From: a virus
Strand: one strand, 5' to 3'
IMG/VR virus record: IMGVR_UViG_3300042350_003533
Coordinates: 1-27,405 of that record
Length of the DNA: 27,405 nt
Part shown: in pieces, positions 7,665-14,525 of the stretch
Layout of the letters: every line of letters starts with the position of its first letter
Position numbering within the stretch: position 1 is the first letter of the stretch
The notes under the pieces: model-generated
What the model was told of the DNA's origin: nothing
Databases searched by the model: none
Seen by the model: only the letters and a program-made list of their open reading frames with translations
Translations under genes and position numbers: made by a program

Positions 7665-9314
7665 ATGGCAGGATTTACAAACAGGCGAGGTCCTCTGACG
7701 GATTCCAACCCGGTAAGAAAGATTCTTAAGGATCTTTCCAATCTAGGTATGGCATACGATGATATGATCATTCGTAATTCCAGAGCAGTAGGATTTACCG
7801 AAAATGCTATGGGATATACAATGAATCCTATGGGATCTGATGCAGACGATATGTATGCTGCATTTGCCGCGTTATCCTTAACTGATACAAGTCTTAAAAA
7901 GAATATTTCATTCTTTGATAAAGACTATGAAAAGAAAAGAGAACAACTTAGAACATTTGCCGTTCAGGATGAAATTGAAGATATCCTAGATGTTATTACA
8001 GATGAAGCAATAGTTTTTGATAAAAGTAATTACTTTGCATATGCAGAGTTTAATGGAGAAATTAGTAATTCTATAGAAGAAGAGATCGGAGATATCTATA
8101 ATAATATCTATAGTTACTTTGGCTTTAACGATGCAGTACAACCTTGGAATTATTTCCGTAAATGGTTGGTTGATGGATATCTTGCATTTGAGATTGTTTA
8201 TAATGATAAGCAAACTGAGATCATTGGATTTAAAGAACTTGATCCAATATCATTAATGCCTGGTCTTGATACTGAAACTGGTAAAAAGATGTGGGTTCAG
8301 TATAAAGGCGGTGGACCAAAGGAAAGAAAACTTTGGGATTCTCAAATCATTTACCTTTCATATTCTCAGGTTAATTCACCACAAAGGATATCATACGTAG
8401 AAAGACTTATTCGTTCCTTTAACCTATTAAGAATTATGGAAACTACCAGAATTATTTGGTCAGTTTCAAATGCGTCATTCAAAACACAATTTATTATCCC
8501 AGTTGGTGGTAAATCTAAAACGAGAGCAAAACAATCTCTTGCACAGTTAATGAATTCATACCGTGAAGTAGTAGACTTTAATTACGAGAGCGGTGAAATT
8601 CAAACTAACGGTAAACCAATGATGCCGTTTAATAAAGAATACTGGTTACCATCTAAAGATGGTGAACAACCTGAAATTAGTACTATCGGTGGAGATGGTC
8701 CTGATCTAGGGGATACTGAAGCACTTAAATACTTTGCTGATAAATTAAAGCTTGCATCAAAGATTCCATTTTCACGATTTGATAAGGAAGGTGGAAATAC
8801 TTATGATATGGAAGCAAGCGGTATGTTAAGAGATGAAATTAAGTTTTCTAAATTTATTGATCGTTTAAGATCAATCTTCCAGGAAATTCTTATTAAGCCT
8901 GCATATCTTCAAATGTGTCTTAACCACCCAGAACTTAAAAACGATGTGGCCTTTAAGGCTGGTTTGGCATTAAGATATATTAAGGATAATGTGTTTGAAG
9001 AAATGAAAGAAATGGAACTTCAAACAAAAAGAGTTGACTTTATTGGTAATATGAAAACTCAATTAAGTACAATGGATGAAAATATGACAGAAATACCATA
9101 TTTTGATCTAGGATGGCTAATTAAGAGATATGGTGGATTTACTCAGGATGATCTAAAAGCAAATGAAAGAGCTAAAGAACGTTCTGACTTAAAGGCACAA
9201 GGGTACACTGAAGAGGATATCGAAAAGATTCTGTTAGGTGCCGACAAAAAACTTTTTAAACCAGAAAAGGATGCAGGTGGCATTGAAGAGGATCCACTGG
9301 CGGGTTTAGGATAA
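7665..9314 (+). CDS. 20: Portal vertex protein, gp20-like
   Basis: 549 residues (T4 gp20 is 524). Diagnostic similarity to T4 gp20 lies in the second half: an EYWLPSKDGE segment at 325-334 (T4 EDYWLQRRDGK), then the GGDGPDLGDTEALKYF region (T4 LPGADNTGNMEDIRWF), KIPFSRF (T4 RVPLSRI), and a helix beginning MLRDEIKFSKFI (T4 ITRDELTFAKFI). The dodecameric portal initiates prohead assembly, forms the DNA channel and docks the terminase. The C-terminal tail is acidic and Gly-rich, as in T4. It is preceded by a strong late box and followed by the protease-scaffold and capsid genes, the same 20-21-(22)-23 order as in T4. Confidence 0.93.
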   Translation: MAGFTNRRGPLTDSNPVRKILKDLSNLGMAYDDMIIRNSRAVGFTENAMGYTMNPMGSDADDMYAAFAALSLTDTSLKKNISFFDKDYEKKREQLRTFAVQDEIEDILDVITDEAIVFDKSNYFAYAEFNGEISNSIEEEIGDIYNNIYSYFGFNDAVQPWNYFRKWLVDGYLAFEIVYNDKQTEIIGFKELDPISLMPGLDTETGKKMWVQYKGGGPKERKLWDSQIIYLSYSQVNSPQRISYVERLIRSFNLLRIMETTRIIWSVSNASFKTQFIIPVGGKSKTRAKQSLAQLMNSYREVVDFNYESGEIQTNGKPMMPFNKEYWLPSKDGEQPEISTIGGDGPDLGDTEALKYFADKLKLASKIPFSRFDKEGGNTYDMEASGMLRDEIKFSKFIDRLRSIFQEILIKPAYLQMCLNHPELKNDVAFKAGLALRYIKDNVFEEMKEMELQTKRVDFIGNMKTQLSTMDENMTEIPYFDLGWLIKRYGGFTQDDLKANERAKERSDLKAQGYTEEDIEKILLGADKKLFKPEKDAGGIEEDPLAGLG

Positions 9315-9333
9315 AAACTTTATAAGTTGATAA

Positions 9334-9341
9334 TATATAAA
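9334..9341 (+). promoter_or_regulatory. T4-type late promoter -10 box (protease-scaffold)
   Basis: TATATAAA followed by T (TAATATATAAATC), 18 bases before the ATG at 9360. Seven of the eight bases TATAAATA are matched within it. Confidence 0.78.
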
Positions 9342-9359
9342 TCAAATAACAAGTAGAAG

Positions 9360-11093
9360 ATGTCAGGAAAAAAACTATTAATTCTTGAGAGATCACAATC
9401 TAATCTATCGTTTAAGACAGATGATGATGGTGCAGTCGTATTAGAAGGCGTTTTTACAGAATTTGGAGTTCGTAATAAGAACAATAGAATATATGAGGAA
9501 AAAGAAGTTTTACCTCATATTAATGAACTTCAAGAAAAGGTAAAGACAAATAAGCTTTTAGGCGAATTGGATCACCCAAAAGATTTTGATATTAGCCTCT
9601 CTAATGTATCACATGTAGTAGAATCTTTAAAATATGATTCTGAAAATAAACAAGTTATTGGAAGAATTCGTTTACTTAATACTACTAAAGGTAAGGAAGC
9701 CCAAGCTTTAATTAAAGATGGTATTCCTCTTCATATTTCAAGCCGTGCTGCTGGAACCGTTGATGAAAGCGGAAAGGTAAAGATTAAGAAATTCTTTACT
9801 TATGATCTTGTAGCAGATCCTGGATTTGAAAATGCAGAACTTGCAAGAGTTAATGAATCTTATGGATTCGATGACGACAATACTTTATTCATTTACGAAA
9901 TGGAAGAAATTAAAAATACAGAAGATAAAAAAGAACCAACAATGGAAAATCAAAATTTTGTAACCGTTGAGGATTTTCAAAAATACACTGAGTACGTTCA
10001 AGGTGTATTGAATAACGTTAAAGAATCCGCCAATTCAGATAATTCTGAAATCGTTGAGAAACTTATTAAATACAGCGAACATATTGCAGAAAAGGTAAAT
10101 CAGTTAAATGATTATGCTGAGTATCTTTCTGAAAACCTAGATAAGAGTATTTCTTATTCTGACTATTTAGCAGAAAATGTAAATAAGATTAAGAGTTACA
10201 CTAGTTATTTAGCTGAAGAATTAGATAACTCTATTCAGTATGCTGAACATGTTGCTGAAAAAGCCGATAAGGGAATCCAATATACAAACTATTTAGGAGA
10301 AAACCTTGAAAAAGGAATTGAATATTCTGAATATGTTGCTGAAAAGGTTGATCAAAATATTGCATATTCTAATTATTTAGCAGAAGGTTTATCAAGGAGC
10401 ATTAAATATTCTGAATACATCGCTGAAAATGTAAACGGTGTTTCTGGAACTGCTATTAATGAATCATCTGTTTCTGAAGAAGAAGGCGTTTGCGAAAAAT
10501 GTGAAAAGGTTCACGAAGGAACATGTGAATCTTACTCTGAAGAAACTAAGTCTAATAAGAAAGAATATAAAGATTCAATTGAAGAAGCATTAAATAAATT
10601 AATTGCAAAAGCTGAAGCAAAAACAAAAGTTGTATCAGAAATGCACTTTATGAACTTCCTTTCTGAGTCTAAGAAAAATGAATTCTCTTCTCTATCTGAA
10701 GAAAAACAACAAATGATTGTTGAATCAATGAATGTAAAACCAATTATGTCAACCGTACAGGCTGAAAACATTTGGGAATCATGCTTTATTGAAAAGAAGA
10801 GAGAATTAAACTTTATCAGCGATATGCCTGAAAAGTATACTGCAAAATGGGAAGCTCTATCAGAATCTCGTAAAGCTCAAATCATTGCAGAATCTAAGTT
10901 CTATACATTAAGTACTCCTTATGCAATTAATAATTTCTGGTCAACTAGAGATTTAAGACCATCTCAGGTTGAATTAGAACAAATTAATGAGAGTAAGACT
11001 GCTGCTGAGGCTACCACCCAAAAAGAACCGTTAGTAAATGAATCATTTGCTGCTGATCTAATCAGTAAGGTTAAGTTCAATATCGGTAGATAA
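9360..11093 (+). CDS. 21: Prohead protease (gp21-like) fused to a scaffold/core region (gp22-like)
   Basis: 577 residues, against 212 for T4 gp21. Residues 1-165 are the protease: GVRNKNNRIY near 36-45, catalytic His72 in LGELDHP, Ser127 or Ser128 in ISSRA, and DLVADPGFENA at 149-159. After an acidic linker the rest looks like scaffold: Glu/Ser/Lys-rich and helical. Residues 238-359 hold about nine 14-residue repeats of the form Y-x-x-Y-hydrophobic-A-E. A C378-x2-C-x3-H-x3-C389 cluster follows, then a helical C-terminal region. (I/V)NES motifs at 164-167, 366-369, 542-545 and 558-561 look like cleavage sites for the protease itself. In T4, protease and scaffold are separate adjacent genes. 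Met195 (9942) could be an internal start for a free scaffold. Confidence 0.88.
   Translation: MSGKKLLILERSQSNLSFKTDDDGAVVLEGVFTEFGVRNKNNRIYEEKEVLPHINELQEKVKTNKLLGELDHPKDFDISLSNVSHVVESLKYDSENKQVIGRIRLLNTTKGKEAQALIKDGIPLHISSRAAGTVDESGKVKIKKFFTYDLVADPGFENAELARVNESYGFDDDNTLFIYEMEEIKNTEDKKEPTMENQNFVTVEDFQKYTEYVQGVLNNVKESANSDNSEIVEKLIKYSEHIAEKVNQLNDYAEYLSENLDKSISYSDYLAENVNKIKSYTSYLAEELDNSIQYAEHVAEKADKGIQYTNYLGENLEKGIEYSEYVAEKVDQNIAYSNYLAEGLSRSIKYSEYIAENVNGVSGTAINESSVSEEEGVCEKCEKVHEGTCESYSEETKSNKKEYKDSIEEALNKLIAKAEAKTKVVSEMHFMNFLSESKKNEFSSLSEEKQQMIVESMNVKPIMSTVQAENIWESCFIEKKRELNFISDMPEKYTAKWEALSESRKAQIIAESKFYTLSTPYAINNFWSTRDLRPSQVELEQINESKTAAEATTQKEPLVNESFAADLISKVKFNIGR
10071..10436 (+). repeat. Tandem 14-residue (42-base) coding repeat in the scaffold region
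   Basis: Eight full copies and one partial copy of a 42-base unit in frame, residues 238-359 of the protease-scaffold protein. Consensus: Tyr1, Ser/Ala2, Tyr/His4, Leu/Val/Ile5, Ala6, Glu7, Leu/Val9, Asp/Asn10, Ile13. Examples are YSEYVAEKVDQNIA and YTNYLGENLEKGIE. Bases have diverged while the protein pattern is kept. Fourteen residues equal two heptads, so a regular helix or coiled coil is likely. A degenerate copy (YTEYVQGVLNNVKE) occurs earlier. Confidence 0.92.
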
Positions 11094-11109
11094 AACTAAA
11101 GAACTATAA

Positions 11110-11119
11110 TATATAAATA
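11110..11119 (+). promoter_or_regulatory. T4-type late promoter, best match (major capsid)
   Basis: TATATAAATA contains the full T4 late consensus TATAAATA at 11112-11119. It lies 71 bases before the capsid ATG at 11191, so the transcript should have a long A-rich leader, unlike the 12-28 base spacing of most other copies. The best promoter belongs to the most abundant virion protein. Confidence 0.85.
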
Positions 11120-11190
11120 ACAAATCTAATAGCTAAGAAGCAAAGAGCTACAGATTGATTAATAAAACAAACAAAAAAACAAAAAACAAA

Positions 11191-12909
11191 ATGTATTCAA
11201 ATCATTTAATTAATGAGGCTGAAGTACAAAAGACGTGGGCACCTATCATTGAGGAGGCTACTGGTATCACTGAGAAGTCTAAGTTATCTTGGATGTCTAA
11301 GTATTGCCACTACCACAATCTTAATGAAAGTGTTTACAATACTGTACACCTCAATCCAAACATGAACGTTCAGTCAATGGGCGCTCCTACTTTCCCTGGA
11401 GATCCTACCTCACTGAACGCATTCTATTCACAGGCCCCAGGTTCTGGTGATAGACCATTCTCTTTGTTGCCACTTGCTATGCAGGTTGCTGCTCAGACTG
11501 TAGGTCTTGATCTTGTACCTGTAGTTCCAATGCAAGGTCCTATGGGAGTTCTTACTTACCTAGACTTCGTATATGGTGGTGGTCGTACATCTCAAGCAGG
11601 TGGAATTAACGGTAACTCTGCTCCGTTAATGATCAAAGTTCCTCTAACTGTTGCTACAGGTGGAGACTTAGCGGCAAATGACCTTATCTATGTTGGTACT
11701 GGTTCATTCGGTGCATACGAATTAACTTACGTTGGTAAGTCTCGTATCGACGGATATCCAATCTTCCGCGTAAGAGGTAAAGGTACTGATGTTGCTCAAG
11801 GAACTGATCCTTATGCACAAGGTGAAGAAGGTTACCAACCAATCTACGTATCAATTACTTCTAGTACTGATGGTTATTCTGATGATCCTTTATCAGTAAT
11901 TCGCGTTAACTTTGACGGGGCTCCTGAATTAGTTAAAGCATTAGAAGACCATATCGTTGGTTTCTCTGGTAATGCCTTTGCTGAAAACAACCCTGCATCT
12001 GGTACACCTACTTTTGGTGCAGAAGCAATCAATGGTGTTGATCCTTATCAAAGAGGAGATGGCGAATCTACGCCTGATAACATCATGGGTCTATCATTGT
12101 TCAACAAATCAGTTGCTGCTAAAACTTATCAAGTTGCTGCCGCTGTTACTCGTGAGCAAGTACAAGACCTTAAGCAATTCGGTATCGATGCAGTTGCTCA
12201 AGTAGAAGCTGTATTGGTTAATGAATTAACTCAATCTATTAACAAGTATATCTTGGATAGAATCTTCAAGAATGGTGTAACTAACGCTTACCAAGTATCT
12301 CAAGTTGATGGTACTGTTCTTTCAGCTGCCTTCACTACAGGTGCTACTGGTGCTGTTGTTATTCCTCTTGGAACTGACAATACTGGCATTAACCGCTCTG
12401 TAACTGTTACTTCAGTATCAGTTGGTGGTGGTGGCGAAACTCAAGGTACATTGCAACGTAGAATCCTTACTAAGATTCTTGCTGCTTCTAACTTGATCGC
12501 TACTCGTGGCCGTAGAGGACCTGCTACTTTCGCTGTAACTGGCGGTAAGATGGCATCTGCTCTTCAGGACATCGCTGGATTCGTTGCTTATCCTCTTTCA
12601 AATACTGTTAACCAAGCTGGTGGTTCTCTTTACCCAATCGGAGCTATCGCAGGTGTTACTGTATATGTAGATCCAAACAGAGACTTTAACGATGTTAAGA
12701 TCGCTGTAGGTCGTAAAGGTGATGGTAACTCTCCTGGTTTAGTATTCATGCCTTACTTAATGGCTGAATCTGTTGAGACAATCGCAGAAGGAACTATGGC
12801 TCCTAAGATCGCGGTTAAATCTAGATTCGACTTAGTAGACGCTGGATTCCACCCACAAACTATGTACTATGTATTGAACTTCAACTTCAACGGAGTTGAT
12901 ATCATCTAA
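11191..12909 (+). CDS. 23: Major capsid protein, gp23-like
   Basis: 572 residues from the ATG at 11191, chosen over the in-frame TTG at 11155 because an A-rich leader directly precedes the ATG, as at other starts here. T4 gp23 is 521 residues. Matching features include an N-terminal QKTWAPIIEEATG segment (T4 NKWKPLLEGEG), the LLPLAMQVAAQTVGLDLVPVVPM region (T4 MVRRAIPNLIAFDICGVQPM), GPMGVLTYLDFVYG (T4 SPTGQVFALRAVYG), and a C-terminal IAGVTVYVDPN strand. The segment LNE at 44-46 followed by Ser fits the T4 protease rule (L/I)xE, so a propeptide of about 46 residues may be removed. The gene uses more C-ending codons (AAC, ATC, TTC) and CGT than its neighbours, a sign of high expression. It ends in a strong terminator. 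Confidence 0.93.
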   Translation: MYSNHLINEAEVQKTWAPIIEEATGITEKSKLSWMSKYCHYHNLNESVYNTVHLNPNMNVQSMGAPTFPGDPTSLNAFYSQAPGSGDRPFSLLPLAMQVAAQTVGLDLVPVVPMQGPMGVLTYLDFVYGGGRTSQAGGINGNSAPLMIKVPLTVATGGDLAANDLIYVGTGSFGAYELTYVGKSRIDGYPIFRVRGKGTDVAQGTDPYAQGEEGYQPIYVSITSSTDGYSDDPLSVIRVNFDGAPELVKALEDHIVGFSGNAFAENNPASGTPTFGAEAINGVDPYQRGDGESTPDNIMGLSLFNKSVAAKTYQVAAAVTREQVQDLKQFGIDAVAQVEAVLVNELTQSINKYILDRIFKNGVTNAYQVSQVDGTVLSAAFTTGATGAVVIPLGTDNTGINRSVTVTSVSVGGGGETQGTLQRRILTKILAASNLIATRGRRGPATFAVTGGKMASALQDIAGFVAYPLSNTVNQAGGSLYPIGAIAGVTVYVDPNRDFNDVKIAVGRKGDGNSPGLVFMPYLMAESVETIAEGTMAPKIAVKSRFDLVDAGFHPQTMYYVLNFNFNGVDII

Positions 12910-12931
12910 TAAATAGTAATCATACTGTTTG

Positions 12932-12960
12932 AAAAGGTCCGCTTCGGCGGACCTTTTTTT
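12932..12960 (+). terminator. UUCG-tetraloop terminator after the capsid gene
   Basis: Stem AAAAGGTCCGC / GCGGACCTTTT closed over a C(UUCG)G tetraloop, ending in seven T residues. It starts 23 bases after the capsid stop. Ideal rho-independent terminator form. Confidence 0.95.
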
Positions 12961-12968
12961 GTCTTAAA

Positions 12969-12976
12969 TATATAAA
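12969..12976 (+). promoter_or_regulatory. T4-type late promoter -10 box
   Basis: TATATAAA in AAATATATAAAAA, 15 bases before the ATG at 12992 and only 8 bases past the T-tract of the capsid terminator. Confidence 0.75.
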
Positions 12977-12991
12977 AAAACAAAATAAGAT

Positions 12992-13240
12992 ATGTCACAA
13001 GGAGTTTACCGTGCAGCTGTACTTTACAATTTTAGCAGAAATGAATATGTTCTAATAGATCCTCAAACAGGTGGAGGAGATCCTAGTCAAGTAACATGGA
13101 CTTGGGTATCTAATCCTAACCTTGCTACTAAATGGGTTAATGTTTTAGAATTACAATACTACTTAACCGATACACCTCTTGGAGATCCTACACAAAATAC
13201 ATATCCTTGGGAGGTTCAGTGGTTTTATTTTGCGACATAA
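12992..13240 (+). CDS. Small single-module protein, possible capsid accessory
   Basis: 82 residues that form one copy of the module repeated three times in the next gene: a strand with EYVLI at 18-22, the segment NPNLATKW at 41-48, and an aromatic end YPWEVQWFYF at 71-80. It is rich in Trp, Tyr and Asn and probably a small beta fold. No signal peptide is present. It has its own late box and directly follows the capsid gene, a position compatible with a head decoration or fibre-associated protein. The family is unknown to me. Confidence 0.78.
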   Translation: MSQGVYRAAVLYNFSRNEYVLIDPQTGGGDPSQVTWTWVSNPNLATKWVNVLELQYYLTDTPLGDPTQNTYPWEVQWFYFAT

Positions 13241-13269
13241 TTAAGTCTAAAAAAACTTAGCCATAAAGA

Positions 13270-13277
13270 TATATAAA
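13270..13277 (+). promoter_or_regulatory. T4-type late promoter -10 box
   Basis: TATATAAA in AGATATATAAAAATA, 15 bases before the ATG at 13293, in a 52-base gap between the two module-bearing genes. Confidence 0.72.
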
Positions 13278-13292
13278 AATAAAAATTAGACT

Positions 13293-14432
13293 ATGGCAAT
13301 TTCAAGATCATTTATCTTAAAAGGAAACGACGCAGGTCGATTCTTAATTGTTCAAACTGCTGGTGAACCTACAGCTGATACCAGCGATGATAGGACCGTT
13401 GCTACTAGATATCCAAACCTAGCAACATTTGACGGTCAGGTAGCATCTACCTATTGGTACCCTAATCAGTGGGGTGACGAAAGTAAAACTCTTCTAGATG
13501 CTGCATACGGATATGAAATCCGTGATAAATATTTTAGTGATGCTGCCGGCACTCCTATACTAGGCGCAGTTAATTCACCCAACGTTGCCGCCGGCCAAAG
13601 AACTGGAAATAGCTATGATCGTTCACAGATTATATTTTCAGAAGATATGGGAGCATATATTTATGTTTCTAACACTGGAGATCCTGTAGGTTCATGGGAC
13701 GTTTACATTACTTCTAACCCATATGAGGCAACTCGTTTTGATAACTTGGTACCGGTACAAAACTGGTTAACTACCACAATATGGGGTAATGTTAACTATG
13801 GTTATCGTATTATTCAGTATGCTTTCACAAAAGGCCCAACCGTACCTCCATTAATAGCGCCATCTGTGATTTTCACTTTTGATAAAACTATTGATAGGGC
13901 TTATGTATGCTTTAATGCTCAGCAAAGCCAATATCTTTATGTTGCAAATCCGCTGGATCCTATTCCTTCTATGACACTATCATATGTTAATAATCCATGG
14001 GAAGCTACTCGTTTTGACGATCTTACTGACTTTGCGGCTATTGTTAATGGTCGTCCAGATTTCTTTGGATCTGCATTTAGAGGCGGCTGGGAAAACTATC
14101 AATACTTCTTTACACAATCACAAAATGCACCAACACCTAATGACTTTGATACCTTCTTTAGTACGGATGAATGTGGATATATTGGTGGATCACCAGGAAT
14201 CAATTTCATCAATAAAACTGCTGAGAAATTCTGTTTTTCATGGGAAGAGTTTTATGCCACGATATGGTATAAAGTATTTGGTAATCCTGGACTCTATTTT
14301 GATAATTCTAAATGTTTCAAAGCATGGTTTGAAGTACAAGATCATAAAAAACTCGAGTCATGGCTTTATGAACTTTGGCGTGTATCTTCATGTGGAGGGG
14401 AAGTTCCAATTGAACCAATTCCAATTGGCTAA
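13293..14432 (+). CDS. Three-module repeat protein, possible decoration or fibre protein
   Basis: 379 residues. Three copies of a roughly 70-residue module are visible. Copy 1 has RFLIV at 16-20, ATRYPNL at 37-43 and YGYEI at 72-76. Copy 2 has AYIYV at 121-125, NPYEATRFDNL at 142-152 and YGYRIIQYAF at 169-178. Copy 3 has QYLYV at 213-217, NPWEATRFDDL at 234-244 and ENYQYFF at 267-273. The 82-residue neighbour is a fourth copy. The remaining 100 residues form a different, Cys-containing Trp/Tyr/Phe-rich domain (ECGYIGG ... WYKVFGNPGLYF), ending in a Pro/Ile tail. Late promoter before, UUCG terminator after. The position beside the capsid gene suggests an exposed head or fibre protein; this is inference. 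Confidence 0.85.
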   Translation: MAISRSFILKGNDAGRFLIVQTAGEPTADTSDDRTVATRYPNLATFDGQVASTYWYPNQWGDESKTLLDAAYGYEIRDKYFSDAAGTPILGAVNSPNVAAGQRTGNSYDRSQIIFSEDMGAYIYVSNTGDPVGSWDVYITSNPYEATRFDNLVPVQNWLTTTIWGNVNYGYRIIQYAFTKGPTVPPLIAPSVIFTFDKTIDRAYVCFNAQQSQYLYVANPLDPIPSMTLSYVNNPWEATRFDDLTDFAAIVNGRPDFFGSAFRGGWENYQYFFTQSQNAPTPNDFDTFFSTDECGYIGGSPGINFINKTAEKFCFSWEEFYATIWYKVFGNPGLYFDNSKCFKAWFEVQDHKKLESWLYELWRVSSCGGEVPIEPIPIG

Positions 14433-14451
14433 TCCAATAATTTACTTAACT

Positions 14452-14479
14452 AAAAGGTCTACTTCGGTAGACCTTTTTT
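14452..14479 (+). terminator. UUCG-tetraloop terminator
   Basis: Stem AAAAGGTCTAC / GTAGACCTTTT over a C(UUCG)G loop with six T residues, 19 bases after the 379-residue gene. Nearly identical in design to the capsid terminator at 12932, with a compensated 3-bp difference at the top of the stem. Confidence 0.94.
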
Positions 14480-14496
14480 GTCTTTAGTCTCTTGAA

Positions 14497-14504
14497 TATA
14501 TAAA
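14497..14504 (+). promoter_or_regulatory. T4-type late promoter -10 box
   Basis: TATATAAA followed by T in GAATATATAAATT, 21 bases before the ATG at 14526 and 17 bases past the preceding terminator. Confidence 0.76.
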
Positions 14505-14525
14505 TTACTAAAAATAATATCCTAA

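Noticed and set aside
10071-10436. Regular 42-base repeats as a CRISPR array
   Set aside because: Units are contiguous with no spacers, diverged in DNA, and in frame within a protein gene.
11155-11190. TTG start for the capsid gene adding 12 residues (MINKTNKKTKNK)
   Set aside because: The extension is only the translated A-rich leader. The ATG at 11191 has the usual A-rich context and fits the gp23 N-terminus.
13241-13262. Possible hairpin after the 82-residue gene (AAGT...ACTT)
   Set aside because: The stem is only 4-5 AT-rich base pairs with no T-tract, too weak to call a terminator.
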